Positions 1 to 7,648 are shown, counted from the first letter of the stretch. The stretch is 8,772 bases of DNA from an uncultured Nitrospira sp. (GCA_902500695.1 CABVRQ010000120.1:1-8772), one strand, 5' to 3'. A program made the numbers and translations. The notes: generated from the letters alone by a model not told the origin.

Positions 1-618
1 GCCGCCATGTCCAGGCTGCAGTACGACCTGTGCGTCATGACCGGTGATTTTCGCTTTCTCACCTATGGCCATTATGACAAAACGTTGATACTCATGGAAG
101 CATTGGTGAAGACCATCAAGGCTCCTTACGGGGTCACGGGCATTTTGGGGAATCATGATTGGCTGGAAATGGTGCCCGGGCTTGAGCGGTGTGGAATCCG
201 AATGCTGCTCAATGAAGCTCAATCCCTGGAGAAGGGGTCGGATGCGATTTGGCTCCTCGGGTTAGATGATGTTCATTATTACGAAACGGGTGATCTGGAG
301 AAAACCGTACGCCTCGCACCCACCGACGCGGTGCGAATTCTCTTAGTGCATTCGCCGGAAATTATTCCTGAAGCCTGTACCGCCGGCATGGACCTCTATC
401 TCTGCGGCCACTCCCACGGAGGCCAAATCTGCCTTCCTGGTGGCAATCCCATCATTACCCATTGCCGCTGCCCCAGGTCCTTTAAAGCAGGCCCATGGCA
501 ATACCATTCCATGCAAGGATACACCTCTCGAGGAGTCGGCACGTCTTTATTTCCGATTCGCCTGTTCTGCTTTCCCGAAATCATCATCCACACGCTCACA
601 CGAGCTTCCCAATCTTGA
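1..618 (+). CDS. Metallophosphoesterase, YkuE/YaeI-like, 5'-truncated by the window edge
   Basis: This is the C-terminal part of a calcineurin-like metallophosphoesterase, a dinuclear-metal hydrolase of phosphomono- or diesters. The frame is open to the left edge, so the ATG at base 7 is probably internal and the true start lies upstream. Counting from that ATG, the visible metal-site motifs are TGDF (about residues 12-15), GNHDW (about 48-52), LVHSPE, and GHSHGGQICLPG near residue 135. The first metal motif (DxH) must lie outside the window. GHSHGGQI followed by LPG is typical of the YkuE/YaeI branch, whose members include UDP-2,3-diacylglucosamine hydrolase-like and phospholipid-acting enzymes. 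The substrate cannot be read from this fragment. The stop is TGA at 616-618 and no clear terminator follows it. Membership of the superfamily is secure; the subfamily is probable. Confidence 0.88.
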   Translation, partial: AAMSRLQYDLCVMTGDFRFLTYGHYDKTLILMEALVKTIKAPYGVTGILGNHDWLEMVPGLERCGIRMLLNEAQSLEKGSDAIWLLGLDDVHYYETGDLEKTVRLAPTDAVRILLVHSPEIIPEACTAGMDLYLCGHSHGGQICLPGGNPIITHCRCPRSFKAGPWQYHSMQGYTSRGVGTSLFPIRLFCFPEIIIHTLTRASQS

Positions 619-918
619 GAATCGCCTCGCCAATTCATACACAGATCTTTTCTTTCCTTATTGGGATAACTGACCGGAGAAGTGAAAGGCTGATAACCAG
701 CACGCATTGTTGAGAATATCTCTTTTGTTGGAGAATTTTGATGAAAACACGTTTAACGCAAGCTTTCCTTGCGCGAAAATACTCACAAGGGGCTCATGCA
801 ATTTCTGCAGGATCGTGAAGCAGTCGGATCCATGGAAAATTTCATCTGTACTTCCCTCTTTTCTCACGCTATGCTCTGAGGGATCATTCATAACGGCATT
901 CTGCCTCGTCTTATCCTC
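619..918. other. Intergenic region upstream of sthA, no convincing gene
   Basis: About 300 bp lie between the phosphoesterase stop and sthA. A 71-codon frame with a TTG start runs 707-922 and ends in an ATGA overlap with the sthA start, but it shows no ribosome site and no recognisable domain, so I do not call it a gene. The one clear structure is an inverted repeat at 757-773, CGCAAG-CTTTC-CTTGCG, a 6-bp stem with a 5-base loop. It has no T-run on the + strand, so it is not a standard intrinsic terminator for the upstream gene. I could not find a persuasive sigma-70 promoter for sthA here. Confidence 0.5.
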
Positions 919-2337
919 ATGAGCTCCTCAATCGCCACACCCTCTCAATTTCAATACGATCTCATTTGTATCGGTAGCGGACCAGCGGGACAACGGGCGG
1001 CGATTCAAGCCGCCAAAATAGGCAAACGCGTCGCGGTCATTGAAAAAAAGCGTACAGTGGGCGGCGCCTGCTTAGAGACCGGGACCATTCCCAGTAAAAC
1101 CTTTCGAGAAGCCGTCATGTCCTTTACCGGACCCCATCAACATTGGGGTCGTCCAACGGATACAGCGAAAATTCGACCCACGGCCGAGCAACTGGTCGCG
1201 CGCGTGTCGGATGTTATTCGCACCGAAGGTGAGGTGATGAACGATCAATTACGAAGAAACGATGTGGAACTCATCCAAGGGGAAGCCACTTTTGTGGATC
1301 CCCACACCCTGTTGGTTCATACCGATAACCAGTCACAAACCCTGTCGAGTACCCACATTCTGATTGCCGTGGGGACCATCCCGACGCCTCCTCCCAACAT
1401 TCCCATTGACGGCCAATATATTTTTGACAGTGATGGCATCATTCACCTGCAACAGCTCCCACGAACCATGACCGTGGTTGGAGCCGGGATCATCGGAATT
1501 GAATATGCCTCAATGTTAGGAGCACTTGGCGTCGAAGTCACCCTTGTGGATTCACGAATTCGTCCCTTGGAATTTCTCGATGGTGAGATTGTTGATGAGC
1601 TTATTTATCAAATGCGGAATCACCAGGTCACCTTTCGGCTTGGTGAAACTGTCGAAAAATTAGAAATTGCGAACACACCATCCCGAAAAGTCGTGATTCA
1701 TTTAGCTTCCGGAAAACGACTGGTCTCAGGCCTTGCCCTCTATTCCGTCGGACGAACAGGTGCCACGGCAACACTCCAACTTGAGAAGGCGGGATTGACC
1801 GTGGATGCCCGCGGCCGCCTGCCGGTGGATTCACAATATCGCACCCCGGTCCAGCATATTCTGGCGGCAGGTGATGTCATCGGTTTTCCGAGCTTGGCCG
1901 CTACATCTTCCGAGCAAGGCCGTTTGGCGGCCTGCTATGCCTTTGGCCTGGAAGCCAACCCCATGACAAGCCTGTTCCCTGTTGGTATTTATGCCATTCC
2001 GGAAATTTCGATGGTGGGAGCCACAGAGGAACAACTAACCCACCAGAAAATTCCGTATGAGGTGGGAATAGCCCGCTACCGCGAAATCGCTCGTGGCACA
2101 ATCATGGGAGATTTAAACGGCATGTTGAAACTGTTATTTCATCGAAACGATCACCGGTTATTGGGCGTACATGTGATCGGAACGGGAGCCACAGAACTCA
2201 TTCACATCGGACAGGCCATCCTTCACACCGAACGGGGGCTCGAATACTTCCTCACGACCGTCTTTAATTATCCCACGCTAGCGGAATGCTACAAAGTTGC
2301 GGCCCTCGACGCCTACAACAAACTTTGTGAAACATAG
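919..2337 (+). CDS. sthA: Soluble pyridine nucleotide transhydrogenase (SthA-like flavoprotein)
   Basis: A 472-residue cytoplasmic FAD flavoprotein expected to transfer hydride between NADPH and NAD+ and so balance the two pools. The FAD-binding GSGPAG (19-24) is followed by GGACLETGTIPSK (48-60), the second nucleotide-binding fold GAGIIG (188-193), the FAD motif AAGDVIG (316-322) and a C-terminal dimerisation domain with FNYPTLAECYKVAALDAYN (449-467). The length matches the SthA family (about 465 residues). In disulfide reductases the redox pair is CxxxxC and the C-terminal motif carries a His-Glu dyad; here the second Cys is Thr56 and the histidine position is Tyr451. This is as expected for SthA and argues against lipoamide dehydrogenase, mercuric reductase or glutathione reductase. 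No Shine-Dalgarno sequence precedes the ATG at 919, but the fold begins right after it, so this start is likely. The gene stands alone and converges on the TIGR03545 gene. Confidence 0.9.
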   Translation: MSSSIATPSQFQYDLICIGSGPAGQRAAIQAAKIGKRVAVIEKKRTVGGACLETGTIPSKTFREAVMSFTGPHQHWGRPTDTAKIRPTAEQLVARVSDVIRTEGEVMNDQLRRNDVELIQGEATFVDPHTLLVHTDNQSQTLSSTHILIAVGTIPTPPPNIPIDGQYIFDSDGIIHLQQLPRTMTVVGAGIIGIEYASMLGALGVEVTLVDSRIRPLEFLDGEIVDELIYQMRNHQVTFRLGETVEKLEIANTPSRKVVIHLASGKRLVSGLALYSVGRTGATATLQLEKAGLTVDARGRLPVDSQYRTPVQHILAAGDVIGFPSLAATSSEQGRLAACYAFGLEANPMTSLFPVGIYAIPEISMVGATEEQLTHQKIPYEVGIARYREIARGTIMGDLNGMLKLLFHRNDHRLLGVHVIGTGATELIHIGQAILHTERGLEYFLTTVFNYPTLAECYKVAALDAYNKLCET

Positions 2338-2356
2338 CACGCCTTTCACGTCACGA

Positions 2357-4150
2357 TTAAAACGGTAGCTTGAGTCCGCCGGGAAGATCCTTTAATCCTT
2401 TGATAGGAAGGCTTTTTTCAAGAAGACTTTTGAGTACAGCATCATGCTGCGTGACCCGCTCGGTTAATTGAGCCGCAATTTCTTCAAACCCGGACAAATT
2501 ACTTTGGAGTTGTTGCATCGGTTCGGCCATCTTCGCCGAGATGGCCGATTGAAGTTCAGTGCCAAATTTTGCACCCAATTCATTCACCATCTTGCCAGCC
2601 GCATCCTGAAGAAGACGATCCAGATCGGAGGATACCGTGACTTCATGTTGTTCCAATGTCCCCGTCACATTAGCCTGAACAGAAAACTCAGATACACCCG
2701 TCACGGCAGAGCTGAGGGATTTGGTTAAAGGATTGGTATCACCCTCTTTTCCTGCCGAGAAGTGAAGGCTGCGGAAATTCCCTGTGACATGAACCGTTAA
2801 TCCCTGGTCCTTAAGTTCCGCGTTTACGTTGACATCACCCACCCCGCTAGCCAGTGTGACGGGCCATTTATCATCTTTGGATAATGCGAGATTGTCCAGT
2901 TCATACCCTTTCACCTGTCCCATCAGATGATCCTTGGAATCGGCAGGCACCACATGGTTGAGAACCCCTTCCAACGAGACAGACTGTACCCCTTTCAACC
3001 GGTCTCCGGAAAAAGCAAACGTTGTGGGTTGCCCGAATGTTGGTTGATCGGTGGTGATATTATGAAAAGTCCCCGCCAAATCACCTGCGCCTAAACTGAC
3101 CGATACCTTCGTCAAACGAATCAGGAAATCGGGAAGCGGATGCACTTCCTTAAAATGCACATCCACACCCTTCCCACGCAAAGGCTTGTGCACCTGAGGG
3201 CCATCGTCCCCTCCCCCTGCGGGGGCTCCTTCCAGATACGGCTTCGCTCGTTCATACCAGGCCGCTCCCTGATGAACCCATGATCCAATCCGGGATCCCA
3301 ATAATGTTTGACTCACATGAGCCAATCCTTTTGGAGATAAATTGTATTTGGCCTTGAGGTGTTGAATATCCCGTTGCGGTGCGGTTTTCACCTGATCGAG
3401 GCGTGTGCGCAGTAACGCCACCTTCTCTTCGAACTCTTTCTTCGCCCCCTTGAGCGATTCAATTTCCTGCTCAATATCCTGTTTCAATGCCTGCACTTCC
3501 CCCACTCCACCCAAAACGCCTTCCAGTCCGCCTTTTCCAGCCTTTTTCAGACTTTTTACCCGTTCTTTGTATTCGGCCAACTGGGCTTTCCCCGGCAACT
3601 CTTTCAACCTTGCCTCCCATGCCTCTTTTTCCCGCTCAACATCCGCTTTCAATGCCTCAATCAATCGGATGGTTTCCAGGTCTTCTTTTTCTAAAATATT
3701 TTTCACGTCAGGCACTTCAAGAGCCGGAAGCGCAAGAGAAAACATCCCGGACTCTTCCCCCTCAGCAGACACGTCTGACCCTGGCTTCACAACGCCGGAT
3801 GTGGATCTTGGAGTGGCCAACCGAACGCCTTCCAATGCCATTTCTTCAACAATAAGTTTTCTCCGTAGGAGATTCAGTCCGTCTAAACCCATATTCACGT
3901 GGGCCACTTCCACCGCATTCGTCATAGGCTTCTTAGGATTAGTCACTTGCAGTCTGGTCAACGAGAGGCCAGCGGGAAACAAGCTGAGATCAGCCGCATC
4001 CAGCTCTACCTTAGCTCCCACGGCTTCGGTCCCTGCCCCTTCGATCAAACTTTTCACCCATCCATCCACAAAAAATATCCACACGCAACCTAAAATGCCT
4101 GCGAACACGACAAACGCCCCTAGCCCCCACCACCGAATCCATTTCGTCAT
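2357..4150 (-). CDS. TIGR03545-family envelope protein, function unknown
   Basis: A 597-residue protein with one N-terminal membrane segment (about residues 8-28) and the rest probably periplasmic. An AsmA-like stretch follows (about 40-115, with DAADLSLFPAGLSLTRL), then a charged helical, probably coiled-coil region (about 150-255), a predicted beta-rich part and a short helical C-terminus. This architecture, and its place directly after a TIGR03546 gene, identifies the TIGR03545 family, known as a two-gene pair limited to bacteria with outer membranes. No biochemical role is established; a part in envelope assembly or lipid handling is only a guess. I chose the ATG at 4150: GGAGG at 4159-4163 lies 8 bases upstream, and the start forms a TGATG overlap with the preceding stop. 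The in-frame ATG at 4165, giving 602 residues, overlaps that ribosome site and is less likely. Confidence 0.82.
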   Translation of the reverse strand: MTKWIRWWGLGAFVVFAGILGCVWIFFVDGWVKSLIEGAGTEAVGAKVELDAADLSLFPAGLSLTRLQVTNPKKPMTNAVEVAHVNMGLDGLNLLRRKLIVEEMALEGVRLATPRSTSGVVKPGSDVSAEGEESGMFSLALPALEVPDVKNILEKEDLETIRLIEALKADVEREKEAWEARLKELPGKAQLAEYKERVKSLKKAGKGGLEGVLGGVGEVQALKQDIEQEIESLKGAKKEFEEKVALLRTRLDQVKTAPQRDIQHLKAKYNLSPKGLAHVSQTLLGSRIGSWVHQGAAWYERAKPYLEGAPAGGGDDGPQVHKPLRGKGVDVHFKEVHPLPDFLIRLTKVSVSLGAGDLAGTFHNITTDQPTFGQPTTFAFSGDRLKGVQSVSLEGVLNHVVPADSKDHLMGQVKGYELDNLALSKDDKWPVTLASGVGDVNVNAELKDQGLTVHVTGNFRSLHFSAGKEGDTNPLTKSLSSAVTGVSEFSVQANVTGTLEQHEVTVSSDLDRLLQDAAGKMVNELGAKFGTELQSAISAKMAEPMQQLQSNLSGFEEIAAQLTERVTQHDAVLKSLLEKSLPIKGLKDLPGGLKLPF

Positions 4151-4668
4151 CAGCCAGGCCTCCATGACGAAAAGGTTTCGTAGGTCTGATACAACTTGCT
4201 GGCTTTAAACATTTGCATAATCCGGGTTTTTTGCACCCAGGCCAGAACATGTTGTCGATAGCGACGAATCAGGAGGTTCGAAAGGAGTAGAACAGGGACA
4301 AAGATAGCCACAGAAAAAACCAGGCTGCCCATTACAACGGAATTATTGAAATGCTCCAATCGCCACCACACCGATTGATAGAGGGAGGTCCAAAACGCTT
4401 CCAGCGATGGAAGGGTCAGAAGGGCCAGCCCCAGCAGATGAAAGAGCGGATCAAGGAGATAGGCAATTCCCGTAAACAGCGCCAGGCCCAACAAAAATGC
4501 CGATAAATTCACGCGCAGCATAAATACCAGCAGGAGCACAACGAAGTTGTGCAAGCTCAGAAGCGGCGTAAATCCAACGACCATGGCAAAACACAACCCC
4601 AAGGAGAGTTGTCCAGGCTCAGTCTCGGAATTCAGCACACGAAGGAGTTTGGCGAGAAGCTTAATCAT
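4150..4668 (-). CDS. TIGR03546-family membrane protein (DUF2062-like), function unknown
   Basis: A 172-residue, strongly hydrophobic inner-membrane protein. It begins with a short amphipathic segment, MIKLLAKLLRVLNSETEPGQ, followed by three or four membrane segments (about 20-37, 41-60, 62-88 and 113-135) and a basic cytoplasmic-looking tail (RRYRQHVLAWVQKTR and onward). The early GQLSLGLCFAMVVGFTP stretch resembles DUF2062 proteins, and the partnership with a TIGR03545 gene marks it as TIGR03546. Its TGA stop shares one base with the next ATG, so the two are probably translated together and may form one complex. No good Shine-Dalgarno sequence precedes this ATG, and the 98-bp gap from nirA could hold a separate promoter (only a weak TGGTATTGT-like -10 was seen). 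Function is unknown. Confidence 0.8.
   Translation of the reverse strand: MIKLLAKLLRVLNSETEPGQLSLGLCFAMVVGFTPLLSLHNFVVLLLVFMLRVNLSAFLLGLALFTGIAYLLDPLFHLLGLALLTLPSLEAFWTSLYQSVWWRLEHFNNSVVMGSLVFSVAIFVPVLLLSNLLIRRYRQHVLAWVQKTRIMQMFKASKLYQTYETFSSWRPG
4151..4163 (-). promoter_or_regulatory. Ribosome binding site that decides the TIGR03545 start
   Basis: GGAGG at 4159-4163 on the - strand lies 8 bases before the ATG at 4150. It sits inside the end of the TIGR03546 gene. This favours the 597-residue start over the upstream ATG at 4165, and with the TGATG junction it suggests coupled translation. Confidence 0.75.
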
Positions 4669-4766
4669 TCGTCAAAAAGTCAATCCATGGGCACAATACC
4701 AGAATACCTTTGAACCGGCACTACGTCCACCCAATGGATGAAGGAGGTTTTCAAGCAAGTTGTGGC

Positions 4767-6383
4767 TTAATTCATACTTGTTGACGTGAGAAAAGCCGCA
4801 GCTGTTTCGCTCTTTCCGCTGATTGGCTTTTCCGGCTCAGTGGCACGCCGAGGTACGCTACGTTTACTTATAGACTTGGCCTTCGTGCGATGCATTTTCT
4901 CGCGGGAATGATACGGAAGGATTCCGCTTAATACCTCCGCCAGCGAGTCACAGGGCACATCCTCCAGCAACTTAATCGCCGGTTTGGGATCGGGACCTGA
5001 TCGGCCGCCGACAAAGATATCCACGGCTTCGACAATATGCCCTTTGACTTTGATCTTCTTTCCTAACAGCCCGACATCGGCCACGAGATGATTTCCGCAC
5101 CCGGCGGGACATCCCGACCAGTGCATGGTGATGGGCTTCATCTCTGTGCCGATCATCGCTTCAATTCGCTTCGCGGTTTCCACCGCCCGGCTTTTGGATT
5201 CAATGACTGCGAGATTACAGTAGTCGCTTCCCACACAACTGACTAGGCCTTTTTGTATTGGAGTGGGATTGTAGACAAAGCGTTGTAAAAGAGGCTCTTC
5301 CGTCAGGTCTCCTAACACGCGGTCAGAAACATGTGGTATAACCACGGCTTGATTAGCCGCCAGGCGTAATTCCCCGGTGCCGTAGGTTTCAGCCAGACCG
5401 GCTATTCCCTGTAAATCATCCGCTTGTATACGGCCGACGGGAATTTTAAGCCCCACGTAGTTCAAGCCTGGCTGCTTTTGCCGGTAGACGCCCATATGAT
5501 CATTGACGGAGTGCTTCCGTGAATCGGTTCCTGCTCGGGATAATTCCCATCCTACTTCCCGCTGGACTTCCAGGCGAAATCGTTCTTCGCCCCAGTCATC
5601 CAACAGAAAAGCCAGTCTGGCAGTCGTACGGGATTCCCGAAATCCATGATTGCGAAAGACGCGAAGGATGGCTCCGGTCACCGCCACCACTTCCTGGGGG
5701 GTGACGAATACGTCTAGAGGCGTGGCAATGCGGTATCCGCCAGATCCGAGTTTTCCCCCCGCTAACAGATTAAATCCGATGATCGCTCCGTCCTGCCCCT
5801 CGACCGTCGCAGGAACCAGTGCCAGATCTTGTGTTTCAAGATGTAAACAATTATCGAGACAGCCGGTAATGGCCAGGTTGAATTTTCGCGGGAGATTCGA
5901 ATAGGCCCGATGACCTACCAGGGCTTCTGTGAGCCGCTTCACCAGGTCCGTGGTGTCCTGTTGTTCCTGCGCCGTCAACCCGGCAACTGGACACGTCATG
6001 ATATTGCGGACATTGTCCATGCCGGTTTGCAACGAGAAGAGGCCCGCCTCTTCCATATGGCGAAAGACTTCCGGGACATGCTCAATCTTCAGGTGCCGCA
6101 ACTGAAACTGCTGACGGGTCGTCAGGTCCAACACGCCATTTCCATAGGTGTTGGCGAGATGCGCCAATGTGCGTATTTGAACCGAAGTGGTTCTTCCTCC
6201 TGGAATGCGGACCCGGATCATAAAAAAACCTGGTGTGGGATTTCGAAGGAAGAGTCCATACCATTTCAACCGTTGAATATCTTCATCCGGGATCGCCTCC
6301 CACCCCAATTCGGCATATCGGGCAATATCCTCCTTGATGTCCAACCCGTCTTTTTCGCCTTTGAGCACCTCAATCTTATTCAT
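4767..6383 (-). CDS. nirA: Assimilatory ferredoxin-type nitrite reductase (siroheme/4Fe-4S)
   Basis: A 538-residue cytoplasmic enzyme of the nitrite/sulfite reductase family, expected to reduce nitrite by six electrons to ammonium using ferredoxin. Two ferredoxin-like half domains alternate with two siroheme/4Fe-4S domains. The cluster ligands are visible as Cys383-x5-Cys389 (SCVGSDYCN) and Cys425-x3-Cys429 (SGCPAGCGNH). The substrate-side basic motif RIPGGRTTSVQIRTLA lies near the N-terminus. A Lys/Arg/Ser-rich tail of about 35 residues follows the conserved core and looks non-catalytic. I chose the ATG at 6383 because AAGGA (6389-6393) sits 5 bases before it; the longer GTG-start frame from 6419 adds only 12 polar residues. 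It follows the nitrite channel by 53 bp, so the two very likely form one operon. Sulfite reductase is the main alternative, but the nitrite channel next door favours nitrite. Confidence 0.88.
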   Translation of the reverse strand: MNKIEVLKGEKDGLDIKEDIARYAELGWEAIPDEDIQRLKWYGLFLRNPTPGFFMIRVRIPGGRTTSVQIRTLAHLANTYGNGVLDLTTRQQFQLRHLKIEHVPEVFRHMEEAGLFSLQTGMDNVRNIMTCPVAGLTAQEQQDTTDLVKRLTEALVGHRAYSNLPRKFNLAITGCLDNCLHLETQDLALVPATVEGQDGAIIGFNLLAGGKLGSGGYRIATPLDVFVTPQEVVAVTGAILRVFRNHGFRESRTTARLAFLLDDWGEERFRLEVQREVGWELSRAGTDSRKHSVNDHMGVYRQKQPGLNYVGLKIPVGRIQADDLQGIAGLAETYGTGELRLAANQAVVIPHVSDRVLGDLTEEPLLQRFVYNPTPIQKGLVSCVGSDYCNLAVIESKSRAVETAKRIEAMIGTEMKPITMHWSGCPAGCGNHLVADVGLLGKKIKVKGHIVEAVDIFVGGRSGPDPKPAIKLLEDVPCDSLAEVLSGILPYHSREKMHRTKAKSISKRSVPRRATEPEKPISGKSETAAAFLTSTSMN

Positions 6384-6393
6384 CAGAATCCTT
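6384..6393 (-). promoter_or_regulatory. Ribosome binding site deciding the nirA start
   Basis: AAGGA at 6389-6393 on the - strand lies 5 bases before the ATG at 6383. It supports that start over the GTG at 6419. Confidence 0.65.
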
Positions 6394-6436
6394 TCGCGTT
6401 TCTTTCTTGATTCAGTCACACGGCCTGGTCAACTTC

Positions 6437-7327
6437 CTAATTCTCCCGGCCAACCGCCAAGGGCTGAGGCAATAACTCCCTCTCCGCTGGTACATGAATC
6501 CTCCGTGACGATTCAAGTGACACACCTTCCGCTACGGCTTCTGTTTTCTTGATCCACCCACGCACAGGACTGATGATCCAATAGGCTCCTCCCATAAATA
6601 CGACTCCACCGACAATATTCCCGGACACGACCCACATCTGATTCCACAAAAAACCGGTCCAGGAAATATCCGGGCCATGAGGGAGAAACAAGGCAATGCC
6701 CAAGAGCGATTGATTGGCAATGCTATGTTCAAACCCGCTTCCGATGAATGCGAACAGACACCAAAAAATCAGCATGATCTTCGCCGCATCATTGGTCGTG
6801 CGGGCTGCCGTCCACACCGCCAAACAGACGAGCCAATTACAAAGAATCCCGCGTATAAACAACTCCCACATCGGAAGGTTCATTTTAAGCGCGGCCACCT
6901 TGAGCAGCAGATCGCTTTGCGGCGCCTTCCCCACCACTCCCGATTGGACCACCAACCAAGCCAACCCCAACGATCCAACGAGATTGCCCACAAACGACCA
7001 GAAAAAAATCTGACCGACCTGTTTCATCGTGATGGCTTTGGCCAACGCACCAAGGGCACACACCATATTGTTTCCGGTAAACAGTTCCGAGCCCGCAAAG
7101 ATGACGAGCGTCAGCGCAATGCCAAAGGACACGCCCATCACTAATTTAAACCCGGCTGATCCATCGGCCCAAAATGGAGCACCCACACTGAAGATCAAAC
7201 AAATCCCAAAACCGAGATAAATGCCTGCCAGGGCGGATAAGACGAGGTACCCAATGGGATTACTTCGGAAGTACCCCACTTTCTTCTCTGCCAGCTGAAC
7301 CATCCGTTCGACATCCACCGTATGCAT
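6437..7327 (-). CDS. Formate/nitrite transporter family channel (NirC-like)
   Basis: A 296-residue inner-membrane protein of the FNT family, pentameric channels for formate or nitrite. Six hydrophobic segments are visible, with the family signatures in order: GSELFTGN (79-86, the omega-loop region), RGILCNWLVCLAVW (159-172), GFEHSIAN (198-205) with the conserved pore His201, and GNIVGG (236-241). The C-terminal tail (about 256-296) is polar and longer than in short NirC proteins. The downstream nirA suggests nitrite is the substrate, which makes it NirC-like; sequence alone does not separate nitrite from formate specificity. The ATG start is firm: AAGGAG at 7334-7339 lies 6 bases upstream. 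The gene appears to be the first of an operon with nirA and is preceded by a long structured leader with two intrinsic terminators, so its transcription is probably controlled by attenuation. Confidence 0.9.
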   Translation of the reverse strand: MHTVDVERMVQLAEKKVGYFRSNPIGYLVLSALAGIYLGFGICLIFSVGAPFWADGSAGFKLVMGVSFGIALTLVIFAGSELFTGNNMVCALGALAKAITMKQVGQIFFWSFVGNLVGSLGLAWLVVQSGVVGKAPQSDLLLKVAALKMNLPMWELFIRGILCNWLVCLAVWTAARTTNDAAKIMLIFWCLFAFIGSGFEHSIANQSLLGIALFLPHGPDISWTGFLWNQMWVVSGNIVGGVVFMGGAYWIISPVRGWIKKTEAVAEGVSLESSRRIHVPAERELLPQPLAVGREN

Positions 7328-7339
7328 GACTCTCTCCTT
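7328..7339 (-). promoter_or_regulatory. Ribosome binding site of the nitrite channel gene
   Basis: AAGGAG (7334-7339, - strand) is followed by the 6-base spacer AGAGTC and the ATG at 7327. It is the best Shine-Dalgarno sequence in the window and lies only about 28 bases after terminator T2. Confidence 0.85.
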
Positions 7340-7367
7340 ATTCTGTTATTCCGTGATCACGACCAAT

Positions 7368-7428
7368 AAAAAAGCGCCAACTGCCTGACCTAAGGCTGGA
7401 TTATTCCGCCTTGCCCAAGCAGTGGCGC
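7368..7428 (-). terminator. Intrinsic terminator T2 (attenuator) in the nitrite operon leader
   Basis: On the - strand GCGCCACTGC (7428-7419) pairs with GCAGTTGGCGC (7384-7374), leaving one bulged T. Above this, TTGG/TCAG (7418-7415 with 7388-7385, including two G-T wobbles) can pair, and AAGGC-GGA with TCC-A-GCCTT forms the apical stem around an ATAA loop. Six Ts (7373-7368) and then ATT follow. There is no T-run in the + direction, so it acts only on - strand transcripts. As no gene lies between it and the channel start, it must work as an attenuator. Confidence 0.85.
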
Positions 7429-7438
7429 CTTTGCCACT
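7421..7438 (-). promoter_or_regulatory. Hexaloop hairpin, candidate ANTAR target and antiterminator
   Basis: AGTGGC-AAAGGC-GCCACT forms a perfect 6-bp stem with a 6-base loop. Loop position 1 is A and position 4 is G, the published hallmark of ANTAR-bound RNA hairpins. Its 3' arm GCCACT, with the end of the loop, is also the 5' arm of terminator T2, so forming one structure excludes the other. This overlap is how ANTAR antiterminators act on the second hairpin of their targets. A good first hairpin with a matching loop is not obvious immediately upstream: ACTCC/GGAGT at 7452-7471 has a 10-base loop. Confidence 0.6.
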
Positions 7439-7576
7439 TCCCCCACCGTTCACTCCTCGAAATGATGGAGTATGATTTCTTTGTTCTTGCCGAATTCCTA
7501 AACCGTTCGTTTCGGTCGGTTGTCGGCTCGAACCGTCAGTTCCCTGAGCCTATCACCCCTTGTTTCGCATTCGACT

Positions 7577-7612
7577 AAAAAAAAAGCCCAATCCCTCGAT
7601 AAGGAATTGGAC
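7577..7612 (-). terminator. Strong intrinsic terminator T1
   Basis: GTCCAATTCCT (7612-7602) pairs over 11 consecutive positions, two of them G-T wobbles, with AGGGATTGGGC (7596-7586) around a 5-base loop (TATCG), and nine Ts follow (7585-7577). It acts on - strand transcripts only. It could end transcripts of the CPBP protease gene, 162 bases upstream, or act as a first attenuator for the nitrite operon, or end a short RNA started near 7667. Confidence 0.9.
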
Positions 7613-7624
7613 GATCATTGTCCA
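7608..7624 (-). promoter_or_regulatory. Possible antiterminator hairpin overlapping T1
   Basis: TGGAC (7624-7620) can pair with GTCCA (7612-7608) around a 7-base loop AATGATC, which has A at position 1 and G at position 4. Its 3' arm takes up five of the eleven 5'-arm bases of terminator T1, so the two would compete. The loop is one base longer than the ANTAR rule, so this is a tentative call. Confidence 0.35.
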
Positions 7625-7648
7625 CAACTACGTCTTTGCTGAACGACC

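Noticed and set aside
757..773. CGCAAG/CTTGCG hairpin as a terminator for the phosphoesterase
   Set aside because: The 6-bp stem has no T-run on the + strand, and it lies about 140 bases after the stop.
707..922. A 71-codon frame ending in ATGA with sthA
   Set aside because: TTG start, no ribosome site and no recognisable domain. Not annotated as a gene, but kept in mind because of the overlap.
919..2337. Dihydrolipoamide dehydrogenase or mercuric reductase
   Set aside because: The redox-active second cysteine and the C-terminal His-Glu dyad are absent, while the FNYPTLAE motif is that of soluble transhydrogenases.
3405..4208. A 267-codon + strand open frame
   Set aside because: It lies fully antisense to the TIGR03545 gene, is low-complexity and rich in Ser, Pro and Thr, and has no domain. 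It mirrors the codon bias of the real gene.
5910..6410. A 166-codon + strand open frame
   Set aside because: It is antisense to nirA, whose siroheme and cluster motifs are intact, and it shows no family resemblance.
6677..7144. A 155-codon + strand open frame
   Set aside because: It is antisense to the FNT channel; its composition (His, Arg, Gln rich) is that of the reverse complement of a membrane protein.
7352..7361. CGTGATCACG as a CRP/FNR operator
   Set aside because: It is a perfect but short palindrome without the 6-bp spacer of CRP sites or the TTGAT half-sites of FNR, and it lies after the terminator, within the transcribed leader.
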